NCBI RefSeq assembly: GCF_013266735.1
Contig: NZ_JABSNU010000002.1
Location: 434,001 to 498,000, forward strand
Direction: 5' to 3'
From: Pedobacter foliorum
Lineage (GTDB): Bacteria > Bacteroidota > Bacteroidia > Sphingobacteriales > Sphingobacteriaceae
DNA: 64,000 nucleotides
Shown here piece after piece: positions 42,110 to 50,524 of this stretch; the first letter of the stretch is position 1; the number at the start of each line of letters is the position of its first letter. A program made the translations under genes and the position numbers. The notes below the pieces were generated by a model, which saw only the letters and a list, made by a program, of their open reading frames with translations, was not told the DNA's origin and searched no databases.

Positions 42110-45100
42110 CTAATTGATGTGGATTTGAAGAAATTTTCCGTGTTGATTAGGATCTGCAATAAACCAAGAGGGGTTTCCTTGTTGATCTTTTCCAAGTTTT
42201 GCACCTGGTACCGGAGGATTACTTGTACTAACTACAATTGAATTGTCATTTGAAATAATGTCAGATGTGCTATTATCTAAAAAGAAACCTGCAGCAATCA
42301 TTTCGTCCATACTTTTTACAAAGAAGCTTATCAATTGCTCAATGTCGCTTGATGATGTGGCTTCAGTTACAAAGCATGGGAATCCATCAAGTATATGGAT
42401 GCCTTTTTCCCTCATTAGGGTAAACATCAATTCACTGTAAGGAATCTCTTCATGGAATTTAACTTTCCATAGCGACCCATAATTAGCAACAAAGAAGGGA
42501 AGGTGTCGCTTTTCTATTTCCTGATTAAGTGTTTTAGCAATGTAGTTGCCTTTTTCATTTATCTCTATTTGTAATTTTGGACCCTTTTCTTTCATATAAA
42601 GTAAAGATGCTTTTGCCGAAGCCAAAGCCAAAGGATGACGAACAAATGTTCCTGCGAAGTAAGTTACACCAACCTCAGGATATGAATTGTCTCCATAATT
42701 CCATGTTCCTCCGTCAAGCGCATCCATGAATTCCTTTTTACCGGCAATAACACCAATAGGAATACCTGCTCCAACAACCTTACCATACGAAGCAAGGTCG
42801 GCACGGACATTAAATAAAGCTTGTGCACCTCCCGGATGCATCCTAAAGCCTGTAATTACTTCATCGAATATTAAAGCAGAACCACTTGAAGAGGTAATCT
42901 TTCTCACTTCTTTAACAAAATCAATAGGGACAAATTCAGGGCGTCTACTTTGTATTGGCTCAATAATTACTGCTGCAATCTCATCAGCCCGCTCTTTGAT
43001 TATTGCTAATGCTTCATCGGTTCCGTAATCTAGTATAAGGATGTTTTTAACAGCATCCTGCATTATTCCTGCTGCTGCTGGGAATGATTTTAATTTCTTT
43101 GTGCCTCTAACCAATACCTCATCAATAATACCATGATATGATCCTGTGAAGGCAACAATTAACGACCTTCCGGTAACGGTTCTGGCAATTCTAATACAAC
43201 CCAGAACTGCTTCAGATCCTGTACTGCAAAGAGCTGATCTGTCGAATCCTGTAAATTCACATATTAGTTTACTAACTTCTGCTGCAAGTTCATGTTGCGG
43301 ACCTACCTCATATCCATTTTCAATTTGGTCGTGCATAGCTTTTTTGATAACCTCAGGTTGGTAGCCAAGTAAGTTAGAGCCAAATCCATTTAAAACATCT
43401 ATGTATTCATTACCGTCAATATCCCAAAGTTTGCTACCGCTTGATTTGTTTATCACAATAGGGTAGATTAGTTCTTTTGTTAAGGGTTTAAAACCCGAAA
43501 CAACTCTAGGGTCGGCCATGTAGGTACGGCTTTCCTCAGCATATTTTTTACTTTTAAATGTTTTCTCGTTGTAGCTTTTAGTTAGTTTCTCAAGAAAACT
43601 CAACTGATCTTTGCTCAGTTCAGCCGATTGGCGGTCTATTTTTGGGGTTGCTCCAAATGGTTTTTGAATTTCAGTTTTTTCCTGAGGGGTCAGGTCCGGC
43701 TCTTGTTCCTGCGTAGGATTTGCTGACTTTACAGGAATCGGGTTAGTAACAGTATTAGTAATAGGAGAATTGTTCCCATTCATTAGTAAAACCTGCTTAG
43801 ATAATATTTCTAGCTGCTGAGCTATTAATCCTAATGCTGAATCGTTGTAACTATTAGTATTTCCTAATGAAACAGGAGCAATAACTGGTTGATGATTTTC
43901 ACTAGCAATTGGGGGGGTATTTTGTACTGATACTGGGGTTTCCTGAATAGTGTTCTTACCTATATAGTCTGTTAGTAATTCGATAGTTGAATATTCTTCA
44001 TTTAGCTTTCTAAATGTGATAGGTAAATTAAATTCTCTTTTCAAGGAGATTGCTATCTGAGTAAGCAATAAGGAATCTAATCCTATTTCAAGGAAATTTT
44101 GATTTGATCCAACATTTTCCATTTCAATTCCAGACGCATCTTCTAGTACTTGTCTGATCTTTACCGCTAGATTATTATTTTTCATTACAAGAGGGTTATT
44201 TGTATTTTGGTTATTGGTTTTATTTGGTGTCACTTTGTTTAATGGAATAGCATTTACCCAATGTTTCTTTCTGTCGAATTGATAAGTTGGAAGATCTTTA
44301 AACAATCTTTTCTGATTTTTGTAAAAATTATCCCAATTTGGTTGTATGCCATTATTCCAAAGTTGACCTAATGTGTTTAGTATTATACAATAATCGTTCT
44401 CATTATTTGCTAGGCTCTGCATCGCCTTTATAGAAGTAGATTTCAGAGCTGCAATTTGTCGTACAAGTGTCGTAGTTACCGATCCAGGACCAACCTCCAG
44501 AAAAACCGGGTTGTCGTAGGTAAGTATGGTATCTATGGCTTTAGAAAACTGTACCGTGTTTCTTAAATGACTGGCCCAATATTCAGGGGCTATTGCCTCT
44601 TCATCAGTTAGTATTTTACCAGTGACTGTTGAGATAATGGGTATTTGAGGTACAGAAAGAGAAACTTTGGAAACTACATTTTGGAAATCATCAACTATTG
44701 GATCCATCATTGATGAATGAAAAGCATGACTTGTAAAGAGTAGCTTGTTAGGTATTTCTTTAGTCTCAAGAAGCTTGCTGAACTTCAGAATTTGGGTTTC
44801 TGGTCCTGCTATCACACAAAGTTTAGGGCTATTAACTGCTGCAATTGATAGTCCTTCACTTAATATAGCGGTTATTGAATCAACTTCACTTCTTACTGAT
44901 AGCATTGATCCGGCAGGAAGTTCGTTAACCATTGCCCCTCTAACTGCTATTAGTTTTAACCCATCTTCTAATGAAAATACTCCAGAAAGGTGTGCAGCAA
45001 CGTATTCTCCAATGCTATGTCCGCAAAGTAGAGTAGGAGTAAGGCCCCAATTCATCCATAATTTGGCAAGTGCATATTCAATTACAAATAATGCCGGTTG

Positions 45101-48100
45101 TGTGTATCTGGTTTGTTTTAGTAACTGTTCCGCTTGATCATTAGGTGAATTGGTGAATATTACTTCTCTAATATCCAGATTTATATGTTGTTTGAGTACC
45201 TCAGCACAGTGGTCTACAGAGTCTTTAAAAACAGGCTCGTCTTTGTATAGATCGGAGGCCATGTTTAAATACTGGGCGCCTTGACCCGGAAATGTAAACA
45301 CGACTTCTTGCGGTAGTTCCCTTAAATTATTAGTTGTGCCTTCTTTTGGTCGTTCCAAGCTAAGCAGACTTACTAGTGATTCATTAGTATTGGCAATGGC
45401 AAATCTCCTGTAAGAGAAATCATTTCTTGACTTTTGAAGCGTGTAGGCAATATCTGCAATGTCAATATCCTTGTTTTTATTTAGATGGTCGGCTATTGAT
45501 AAGGCATATTGTTCCCTGCTGTATTCTGATTTTGCAGAACAAGTAATAAGGTTGTATGGTCTGCCTGGTGTTGATAATGGAACAGGGTTTTCGTATTCTT
45601 GAATAACTACATGGACATTTGTTCCTCCAACACCAAAAGAGCTTACACCGGCAACTCTTTTCGAGTCAGAATTCCAGTCAGTCAGTTTAGTGTTTACATA
45701 AAAAGGGCTGTTTATAAAGTCGATGTTTTTATTTCCTTTTTTAAATCCAAGCGATGCAGGGAGCTTTTTGTGGTATAAGGATAAACAAGTTTTAATTAAG
45801 CCGGTTACTCCTGCAGCTTGTGTTAAATGACCAAAATTGCTTTTAATTGAACCTATAGCGCAGAATTGAGTTTTATCTTGAGGGCCGAAAGCTGCAACCA
45901 ATCCGTCAAATTCAATTGGATCGCCAATAGGAGTTCCGGTACCATGTGTTTCAATATAGGTGATTTCTGAAGCTGCAACTCCAGCGTCATTTATTGCTTC
46001 TTCTATTGCACTTGCCTGACCATCAGCGTTAGGGGCAGTAAAACTTCCCTTTTCTGATCCGTCGTTATTTAACCCGATGCCTTTAATTACCGCATAAATG
46101 ACATCGCCATCTTGCTCCGCATCCGCTAGTCTTTTAAGTAAAACAACGCCGGCGCCATCACTAAATACGGTTCCGGTAGCATCATTGTCAAAAGGACAGC
46201 AGTGACCATCGGCACTCAACATACTTCCTTCTTGGTAAATGTGGCCGCTGTTAATAGGTGTGTTAATACTTGAAGCGCCGGCTATGGCTGCGTCGCATTG
46301 TCCCGATCGCAAGCTATTAACAGCTTCTGCTACGGCAAGTAATGAAGTTGAGCAAGCAGAGTTTACACTAACAGCCTGTCCTTTTAGGTTTAAATGATAA
46401 GCAGTTCTTGAGGCGATGTAGTCTTTTTCATTAACTGTAAGCACCTGCATACCGCCGATGTTTTCAATTAATTCGGGATATTGTAACAAATTGTTTACGT
46501 AGTATGTGCTGCTACCGCTACCTGCATAAACGGCGATTTTTTTGTGGTAAACAGGGAATAAATGCCCCGTTTTTTCCAATACCTCCCATGCGATCTCTAA
46601 AAAGATTCTTTGCTGCGGATCCATTAAATCTGCCAGCTTCGGGTTAATTCCAAAAAAGGCAGGGTCAAATTTTTCTGCATCTTTAATTACTCCTCTGGCT
46701 TTAACATAAGCACTGTCATTTTTTAAACGATCAGGAATGCTGATGTCTAGTTCATCATCCGTGAAAAACTTAGTTGTTTCTCTGCCTTCTATGAGTAAGC
46801 TCCATAAATCATTAATAGTTTCAGCTCCTGGAAATCTACCCGCCATTCCTATTATCGCTACATCCTGAGAGTTAGTGGCGTTTTTATCTTTTTTAGCGGA
46901 AACATATTGCGCTGTAGTTTTGTTTTCAAGAAATTCGGCGATGCCTGCAACAGTAGGGTATTGGTATAGTTTGGTTATGGGTAAATGATAATTGAATTGA
47001 TATTTTAACTCAACTACTGTTTTTTGAGCAAGAAGAGAGTTTCCTCCTAGTTCAAAAAAATTATCTTCAATACCGACCTTGTCATATTGAAATATATCAA
47101 GAAATAAGGCGGCAATATCTTTTTCTAATTGGGTTCCTGGGCTTTTGTAGAGCACATCTAGTTCAGGTCTTTTAAAATCTGGTTTAGGCAATGCTTTCCT
47201 ATCAATTTTACCACTTGTTGTTTTAGGAAGTTCTTCGAGCCAAATAAAGCCCGATGGGATCATATAATCTGGAAGAAGCTTACTTATGCTGTGTCTAAGC
47301 CTATTGTTGTCTCCTGTAGCTTTATTTCCTGTTAAATAGGCTATCAGCGTTTTTCTGCCAGGATAGTCTTCTCTTAATGTCACTATTGCCTGATTAACTT
47401 CTTCTTCTTTCATCAAGGCAACTTCAATTTCGCCCAGTTCTACCCGATTGCCTCTAATTTTAACTTGTCCATCTTTTCGTCCTCCAAACTCTATTTCACC
47501 ATTTTCTAAAAGTTTACCAAGATCCCCGGTTCGATATACTTTGATTTGACCTTTGGTTGAATGGCTTAGTTCGATAAATTTCGCATCAGTAAGTTCAGGT
47601 TGGTGAAGATATCCATTTGATAAGCAAGGGCCTGAGATGCAGATTTCGCCTATTTTACCATTCTCAAGAAAAGTTAATTCTTCGTCAATAAAATAAATTG
47701 AAGACTGTGCTATTGTTGCCCCAATTGTGGGTATTGATTCCCAATTTTCCGGATTTCCAGTGAGCCTTAATTCAGTTACCCAGATAGTTGTTTCGGTTGG
47801 GCCATAAACATTTACCAGGCAGGAATTTGGAATTGAAGAAAAGAATTCTCTTATGGTGTGGGTAATTTTAAGTAGTTCTCCACCTGTTATTAGCTCTTTT
47901 AAACTGATCGGAAATATATGTTCTTTTGCGGCTGCTTCTGTTAAATATTGAAGGGTAACGTAAGGCAAAAAGGCTTTATTGATATCGTTTGAAATGATGA
48001 AATCTAATAATTTCGCTCCATCAAGTCTGTAATCATCATTGATAAGATAAAGTGTTGAGCCAGTTGTTAATGGAACAAATATCTCTTGAAATGATGCATC

Positions 48101-48703
48101 AAAACTCAGATGACAAAATTGTAATGCCTTAACTCCTTCGCCATTAAGGGAATTGTTTTTTTGCCATTTTAAAAAATTACTAAGGCTTTTATGTCCTAAA
48201 CATACTCCTTTAGGCTTTCCTGTAGAACCTGATGTGTAAAGAATGCATCCATTTTCAGATTGCGAAAAAATGGGTTTTAAAGGTGTTTCAGCGTATGATT
48301 TGTCAGAAGAAATAACGTCTAGCTCAAGTTTAATGAATATGTCATATTCATTTGATAATGAAATGCATGTGCTTACTTTTGAGTCTTCTTTAATTTGTAG
48401 TAGTCTATGCTCAGGATAGGTTGGGTCTAATGGTAAATAGGCTTTTCCTGCTTTAAGAATTGCCAATAACCCAATAATCATTTCTATAGAGCGAGTTGCA
48501 CTTATTCCAATTATTTCCTGGTCATTAGTTTGGTTTAGAATTACATTCGCTAAACTTTCTGCTCTTTTGTTTAGTTCAAAATATGTAATTGACTTTTCAC
48601 CAAAAATTACTGCGGTTGTTTCTGGAAAATCCCTAGCTGTAATATCAAATAACTTATGGATTAATAGTTCGTTCTGCGTGTTTGAAATTTGGTCTGTAAA
48701 CAT
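42110..48703 (-). CDS. Hybrid NRPS-PKS, A-PCP-KS-AT-ACP-aminotransferase
   Basis: A 2197-residue first protein of the assembly line. The A domain (about 10-500) has Y-T-S-G-S-T-G near 160 and a code read as D-A-Q-V-I-G-V-I-W-K (no assignment). PCP serine is near 556 (L-G-G-N-S). KS (about 615-1040) has the active cysteine near 784 (S-A-C-S-T-S) and both histidines (E-T-H-G-T-G, S-N-F-G-H). AT has G-H-S-I-G with Ser near 1230 and H-A-F-H, the malonyl-CoA signature. ACP serine is near 1544 (G-L-D-S-L). A Pro/Thr/Gln-rich linker leads to a class III PLP aminotransferase (about 1735-2150) with F-D-E-V-I-T-G-F and the PLP lysine near 1975 (Y-G-K-V-V-G-A-G). There is no KR, so the beta-ketone should be available for amination, as in mycosubtilin and microcystin synthases. 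Confidence 0.93.
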   Translation of the reverse strand: MFTDQISNTQNELLIHKLFDITARDFPETTAVIFGEKSITYFELNKRAESLANVILNQTNDQEIIGISATRSIEMIIGLLAILKAGKAYLPLDPTYPEHRLLQIKEDSKVSTCISLSNEYDIFIKLELDVISSDKSYAETPLKPIFSQSENGCILYTSGSTGKPKGVCLGHKSLSNFLKWQKNNSLNGEGVKALQFCHLSFDASFQEIFVPLTTGSTLYLINDDYRLDGAKLLDFIISNDINKAFLPYVTLQYLTEAAAKEHIFPISLKELITGGELLKITHTIREFFSSIPNSCLVNVYGPTETTIWVTELRLTGNPENWESIPTIGATIAQSSIYFIDEELTFLENGKIGEICISGPCLSNGYLHQPELTDAKFIELSHSTKGQIKVYRTGDLGKLLENGEIEFGGRKDGQVKIRGNRVELGEIEVALMKEEEVNQAIVTLREDYPGRKTLIAYLTGNKATGDNNRLRHSISKLLPDYMIPSGFIWLEELPKTTSGKIDRKALPKPDFKRPELDVLYKSPGTQLEKDIAALFLDIFQYDKVGIEDNFFELGGNSLLAQKTVVELKYQFNYHLPITKLYQYPTVAGIAEFLENKTTAQYVSAKKDKNATNSQDVAIIGMAGRFPGAETINDLWSLLIEGRETTKFFTDDELDISIPDRLKNDSAYVKARGVIKDAEKFDPAFFGINPKLADLMDPQQRIFLEIAWEVLEKTGHLFPVYHKKIAVYAGSGSSTYYVNNLLQYPELIENIGGMQVLTVNEKDYIASRTAYHLNLKGQAVSVNSACSTSLLAVAEAVNSLRSGQCDAAIAGASSINTPINSGHIYQEGSMLSADGHCCPFDNDATGTVFSDGAGVVLLKRLADAEQDGDVIYAVIKGIGLNNDGSEKGSFTAPNADGQASAIEEAINDAGVAASEITYIETHGTGTPIGDPIEFDGLVAAFGPQDKTQFCAIGSIKSNFGHLTQAAGVTGLIKTCLSLYHKKLPASLGFKKGNKNIDFINSPFYVNTKLTDWNSDSKRVAGVSSFGVGGTNVHVVIQEYENPVPLSTPGRPYNLITCSAKSEYSREQYALSIADHLNKNKDIDIADIAYTLQKSRNDFSYRRFAIANTNESLVSLLSLERPKEGTTNNLRELPQEVVFTFPGQGAQYLNMASDLYKDEPVFKDSVDHCAEVLKQHINLDIREVIFTNSPNDQAEQLLKQTRYTQPALFVIEYALAKLWMNWGLTPTLLCGHSIGEYVAAHLSGVFSLEDGLKLIAVRGAMVNELPAGSMLSVRSEVDSITAILSEGLSIAAVNSPKLCVIAGPETQILKFSKLLETKEIPNKLLFTSHAFHSSMMDPIVDDFQNVVSKVSLSVPQIPIISTVTGKILTDEEAIAPEYWASHLRNTVQFSKAIDTILTYDNPVFLEVGPGSVTTTLVRQIAALKSTSIKAMQSLANNENDYCIILNTLGQLWNNGIQPNWDNFYKNQKRLFKDLPTYQFDRKKHWVNAIPLNKVTPNKTNNQNTNNPLVMKNNNLAVKIRQVLEDASGIEMENVGSNQNFLEIGLDSLLLTQIAISLKREFNLPITFRKLNEEYSTIELLTDYIGKNTIQETPVSVQNTPPIASENHQPVIAPVSLGNTNSYNDSALGLIAQQLEILSKQVLLMNGNNSPITNTVTNPIPVKSANPTQEQEPDLTPQEKTEIQKPFGATPKIDRQSAELSKDQLSFLEKLTKSYNEKTFKSKKYAEESRTYMADPRVVSGFKPLTKELIYPIVINKSSGSKLWDIDGNEYIDVLNGFGSNLLGYQPEVIKKAMHDQIENGYEVGPQHELAAEVSKLICEFTGFDRSALCSTGSEAVLGCIRIARTVTGRSLIVAFTGSYHGIIDEVLVRGTKKLKSFPAAAGIMQDAVKNILILDYGTDEALAIIKERADEIAAVIIEPIQSRRPEFVPIDFVKEVRKITSSSGSALIFDEVITGFRMHPGGAQALFNVRADLASYGKVVGAGIPIGVIAGKKEFMDALDGGTWNYGDNSYPEVGVTYFAGTFVRHPLALASAKASLLYMKEKGPKLQIEINEKGNYIAKTLNQEIEKRHLPFFVANYGSLWKVKFHEEIPYSELMFTLMREKGIHILDGFPCFVTEATSSSDIEQLISFFVKSMDEMIAAGFFLDNSTSDIISNDNSIVVSTSNPPVPGAKLGKDQQGNPSWFIADPNQHGKFLQIHIN

Positions 48704-48833
48704 AGGAGAGTGATAGGTAAATTAAACTGATGCATGTTAGAATGCAAAAGTTATTCCCTTTTGTTACTTCTATAAATCGACCGGGTTTACCGCCAGCTAG
48801 TGGAGACCGTATGAGGTGGGTGGTGATGGGGCA

Positions 48834-48872
48834 AAAAAAAAGACCCTTATTGAAACAATAAGAATCCTTTTG
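48834..48872 (-). terminator. Terminator after the 48898-49083 gene
   Basis: On the minus strand the hairpin CTTATTG-TTT-CAATAAG is followed by GGTC and a run of T. It lies just past the small gene's stop codon and would isolate it from the NRPS/PKS operon. Confidence 0.7.
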
Positions 48873-48897
48873 GAGATTTTAGCTTTTAAAGGCTAAA

Positions 48898-49083
48898 TTA
48901 TTTCTTTTCTGGAGGTGTATTAACAATCTCTCCGAACTCGTTTACCCAGGCCATCATGCTTTCCAGGTCACCACCTGTGGAATTTTGCTGACGTTCAAGT
49001 TTACGCTGCTCTTTATCTTCCTTTTTCTTTTGTCTGTTTTTTTCTAGTTGCTTCTTCATGAAGGTAGCCTGAGATTTAGCCAT
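48898..49083 (-). CDS. Small conserved Lys-rich protein
   Basis: A 61-residue protein. The first half is a highly charged helix (K-K-Q-L-E-K-N-R-Q-K-K-K-E-D-K-E), and the second half has a compact G-G-D-L-E-S-M-M-A-W-V-N-E-F-G motif ending N-T-P-P-E-K-K. I recall similar short proteins widely conserved in Bacteroidota, often near cold-shock genes, with no known function; the basic helix suggests RNA or ribosome contact. It appears to have its own promoter about 210 bases upstream and a clear terminator. Confidence 0.7.
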   Translation of the reverse strand: MAKSQATFMKKQLEKNRQKKKEDKEQRKLERQQNSTGGDLESMMAWVNEFGEIVNTPPEKK

Positions 49084-49227
49084 AAATTCAATGTATTAGT
49101 TAAAAAATAACTTTCCTCTGGTTTTACCTGTCTGCCAGCATGTAAACGTATGTTGTTTACTATTTATATGGCTTGATATAATTAATTCTCGGGCGACAAC
49201 GGATCAGTAGCCAGGAGGAATTGAAAC

Positions 49228-49248
49228 CCAATCAAAAGGTTTGATTGG
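49228..49248. repeat. Inverted repeat in 5' leader
   Basis: Arms CCAATCAAA and TTTGATTGG pair perfectly around a three-base loop. It lies between a candidate minus-strand promoter (49293-49323) and the small Lys-rich gene, and downstream of the 49359 lipoprotein stop. It could be a terminator stem or a leader structure. Confidence 0.4.
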
Positions 49249-49292
49249 CAAGTAAATATTAAGAGAATAGTGTAATGATATCCCGTTTGTTA

Positions 49293-49323
49293 CAAATGTA
49301 CGAAATTTCTCGTTAATAATCAA
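49293..49323 (-). promoter_or_regulatory. Bacteroidota promoter, minus strand
   Basis: On the minus strand TTG (49323-49321) is followed after 20 bases by TACATTTG (49300-49293), matching the -33/-7 promoter layout of Bacteroidota. It would drive the small Lys-rich gene with a leader of about 200 bases. Confidence 0.5.
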
Positions 49324-49358
49324 CATTCTTAGAAACTAGGTAGCAATTGTTGTGAGAC

Positions 49359-49919
49359 TTATAGGTTGACAGTTACTATATACGTAGCTGTTACCTGTGC
49401 CTTTAATTCCTTAGTTGTGGCAGTTCTAAGTTCGCCGGTTAGGCTGTAGTTAAACGAAGGGGAGGTAAGAAAGCTTTTAAGGTCAGGAATTCCTAATACT
49501 AATGGAATGGTGAGCTTTGTTGCTCTTGAATCTGATGGAGCAGCTGTAGCAATTGATTGATCCGGTTGTCCTGCCGTATTAATCTTTACAGATATGGTTT
49601 CTATGTTTTGAATGTTGTTTAAACTATCAGCATTTAAAAGCTCTAATTTGAACTCTTTAATTTTTATGCTTTTTATATTCTTAGCTCCGAATTTCTCTGT
49701 TTGAATATTGATTAGAGAATCGAGATTTAGAGATTTTACATTCAGGTTTCCAATCGACATTAATGAATCAGTATCAGTGATTTTTGGAATGGTAAAAGAT
49801 ACTGGTTTTGGAGAGATGAAAATGTCGCGTTGGATGGACTCACTAATATTATTGCAAGAGAAAAGTACAGCTGTAATTATTAAAGCTGAAGCCAGCAAAA
49901 TATTAATTTTAGTTCTCAT
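49359..49919 (-). CDS. Hypothetical lipoprotein
   Basis: A protein of about 186 residues with a lipoprotein signal (I-T-A-V-L-F-S-C, Cys near residue 22). The mature part is rich in short beta-strand-like and Leu/Asn/Ser-rich repeats (N-L-N-V-K-S-L-N-L-D-S-L) and ends in strands T-A-T-Y-I-V-T-V-N-L. I do not recognise the family; it resembles late-embryogenesis-like or immunoglobulin-like beta proteins in texture only. I chose ATG 49919; the longer frame from 49946 would place ten polar/charged residues before the signal. Confidence 0.55.
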   Translation of the reverse strand: MRTKINILLASALIITAVLFSCNNISESIQRDIFISPKPVSFTIPKITDTDSLMSIGNLNVKSLNLDSLINIQTEKFGAKNIKSIKIKEFKLELLNADSLNNIQNIETISVKINTAGQPDQSIATAAPSDSRATKLTIPLVLGIPDLKSFLTSPSFNYSLTGELRTATTKELKAQVTATYIVTVNL

Positions 49920-50245
49920 ATAAATTACCTTAATTTGATTTTTCATCTTGACAAAGATTCAAAATATTCTCCATACCACCAATTAAATCGTACGGAGAAT
50001 TCGGAGTCTATAAATCAGTGTTTTTCTGTAAACTTCTCATATATTTGGTAGTTTTGGTCCGCAGAATATTATATTGTGATGTTATTTAATTAACTGTAAT
50101 ACAGTGATTTTAGTTCTATTTGATTTAAGTGTTTATTTATTTAAAGCTACTTTAAGTAGGCTTGTTTGTCTTAAAAATGCAGAATAATATTCTGTATTGC
50201 AATTAAACTATCTGTATTACAGTTATTTGTGCTTGTTTTAGTCTA
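49920..50245. other. Intergenic region with palindrome array
   Basis: A 326-base AT-rich gap between two minus-strand genes. It contains ACTGTAATACAGT (50093-50105), AGAATAATATTCT (50181-50193), a half site CTGTATTGC (50192-50200) and CTGTATTACAG (50212-50222). The related palindromes look like repeated regulator sites. No gene is visible. Confidence 0.5.
50093..50222. promoter_or_regulatory. Candidate repeated operator (CTGTAwTACAG)
   Basis: Two full copies of the palindrome CTGTA-A/T-TACAG lie about 117 bases apart, with a half copy and a related A-G-A-A-T-A-type palindrome between. The spacing and sequence suggest binding by a dimeric regulator controlling the downstream lipoprotein gene. 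Confidence 0.4.
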
Positions 50246-50497
50246 CTAGTACTGCTGTCTGTTGTAGGCGGCCGAAAAATCGCTTCGCATACTTTTAAAA
50301 CGCTCTACCACGGTAGCTATAAATGCTTCATCAAGGATCTGAAAGATCTCGTTAGCCCCTCCTCCACTGAGGTCTAGTTCCGATAATTTGTAGCTCTGCT
50401 CCAGTGTTCCTTGCTGAAATTTGATGATGTATTTTTGGTTCATATTAAACAGGGTGATCTTGCAATCTGGGTGCGGAAGTTCTGCTATTACTCTCAT
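50246..50497 (-). CDS. Small conserved hypothetical protein
   Basis: An 83-residue cytoplasmic protein beginning M-R-V-I-A-E-L-P-H-P-D-C-K-I-T-L-F-N-M-N and continuing Y-I-I-K-F-Q-Q-G-T-L-E-Q-S-Y-K-L. It has no signal or membrane helix. I recall uncharacterised Bacteroidota proteins with this kind of sequence, but no function. It lies 27 bases downstream of the S46 peptidase gene and is probably cotranscribed with it. Confidence 0.6.
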   Translation of the reverse strand: MRVIAELPHPDCKITLFNMNQKYIIKFQQGTLEQSYKLSELDLSGGGANEIFQILDEAFIATVVERFKSMRSDFSAAYNRQQY

Positions 50498-50524
50498 GTT
50501 TTTATAATGATTTTTTGAATCGGT

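Noticed and set aside
42110..43500. A separate glutamate-1-semialdehyde aminotransferase (hemL) gene
   Set aside because: The aminotransferase is in frame with the PKS, after an ACP and a flexible linker, so it is a domain of the megasynthase.
35341..48142. Many 60-160 residue open frames opposite the NRPS/PKS genes
   Set aside because: They are by-products of AT-rich, codon-biased long genes; none has a domain, signal or plausible start context.
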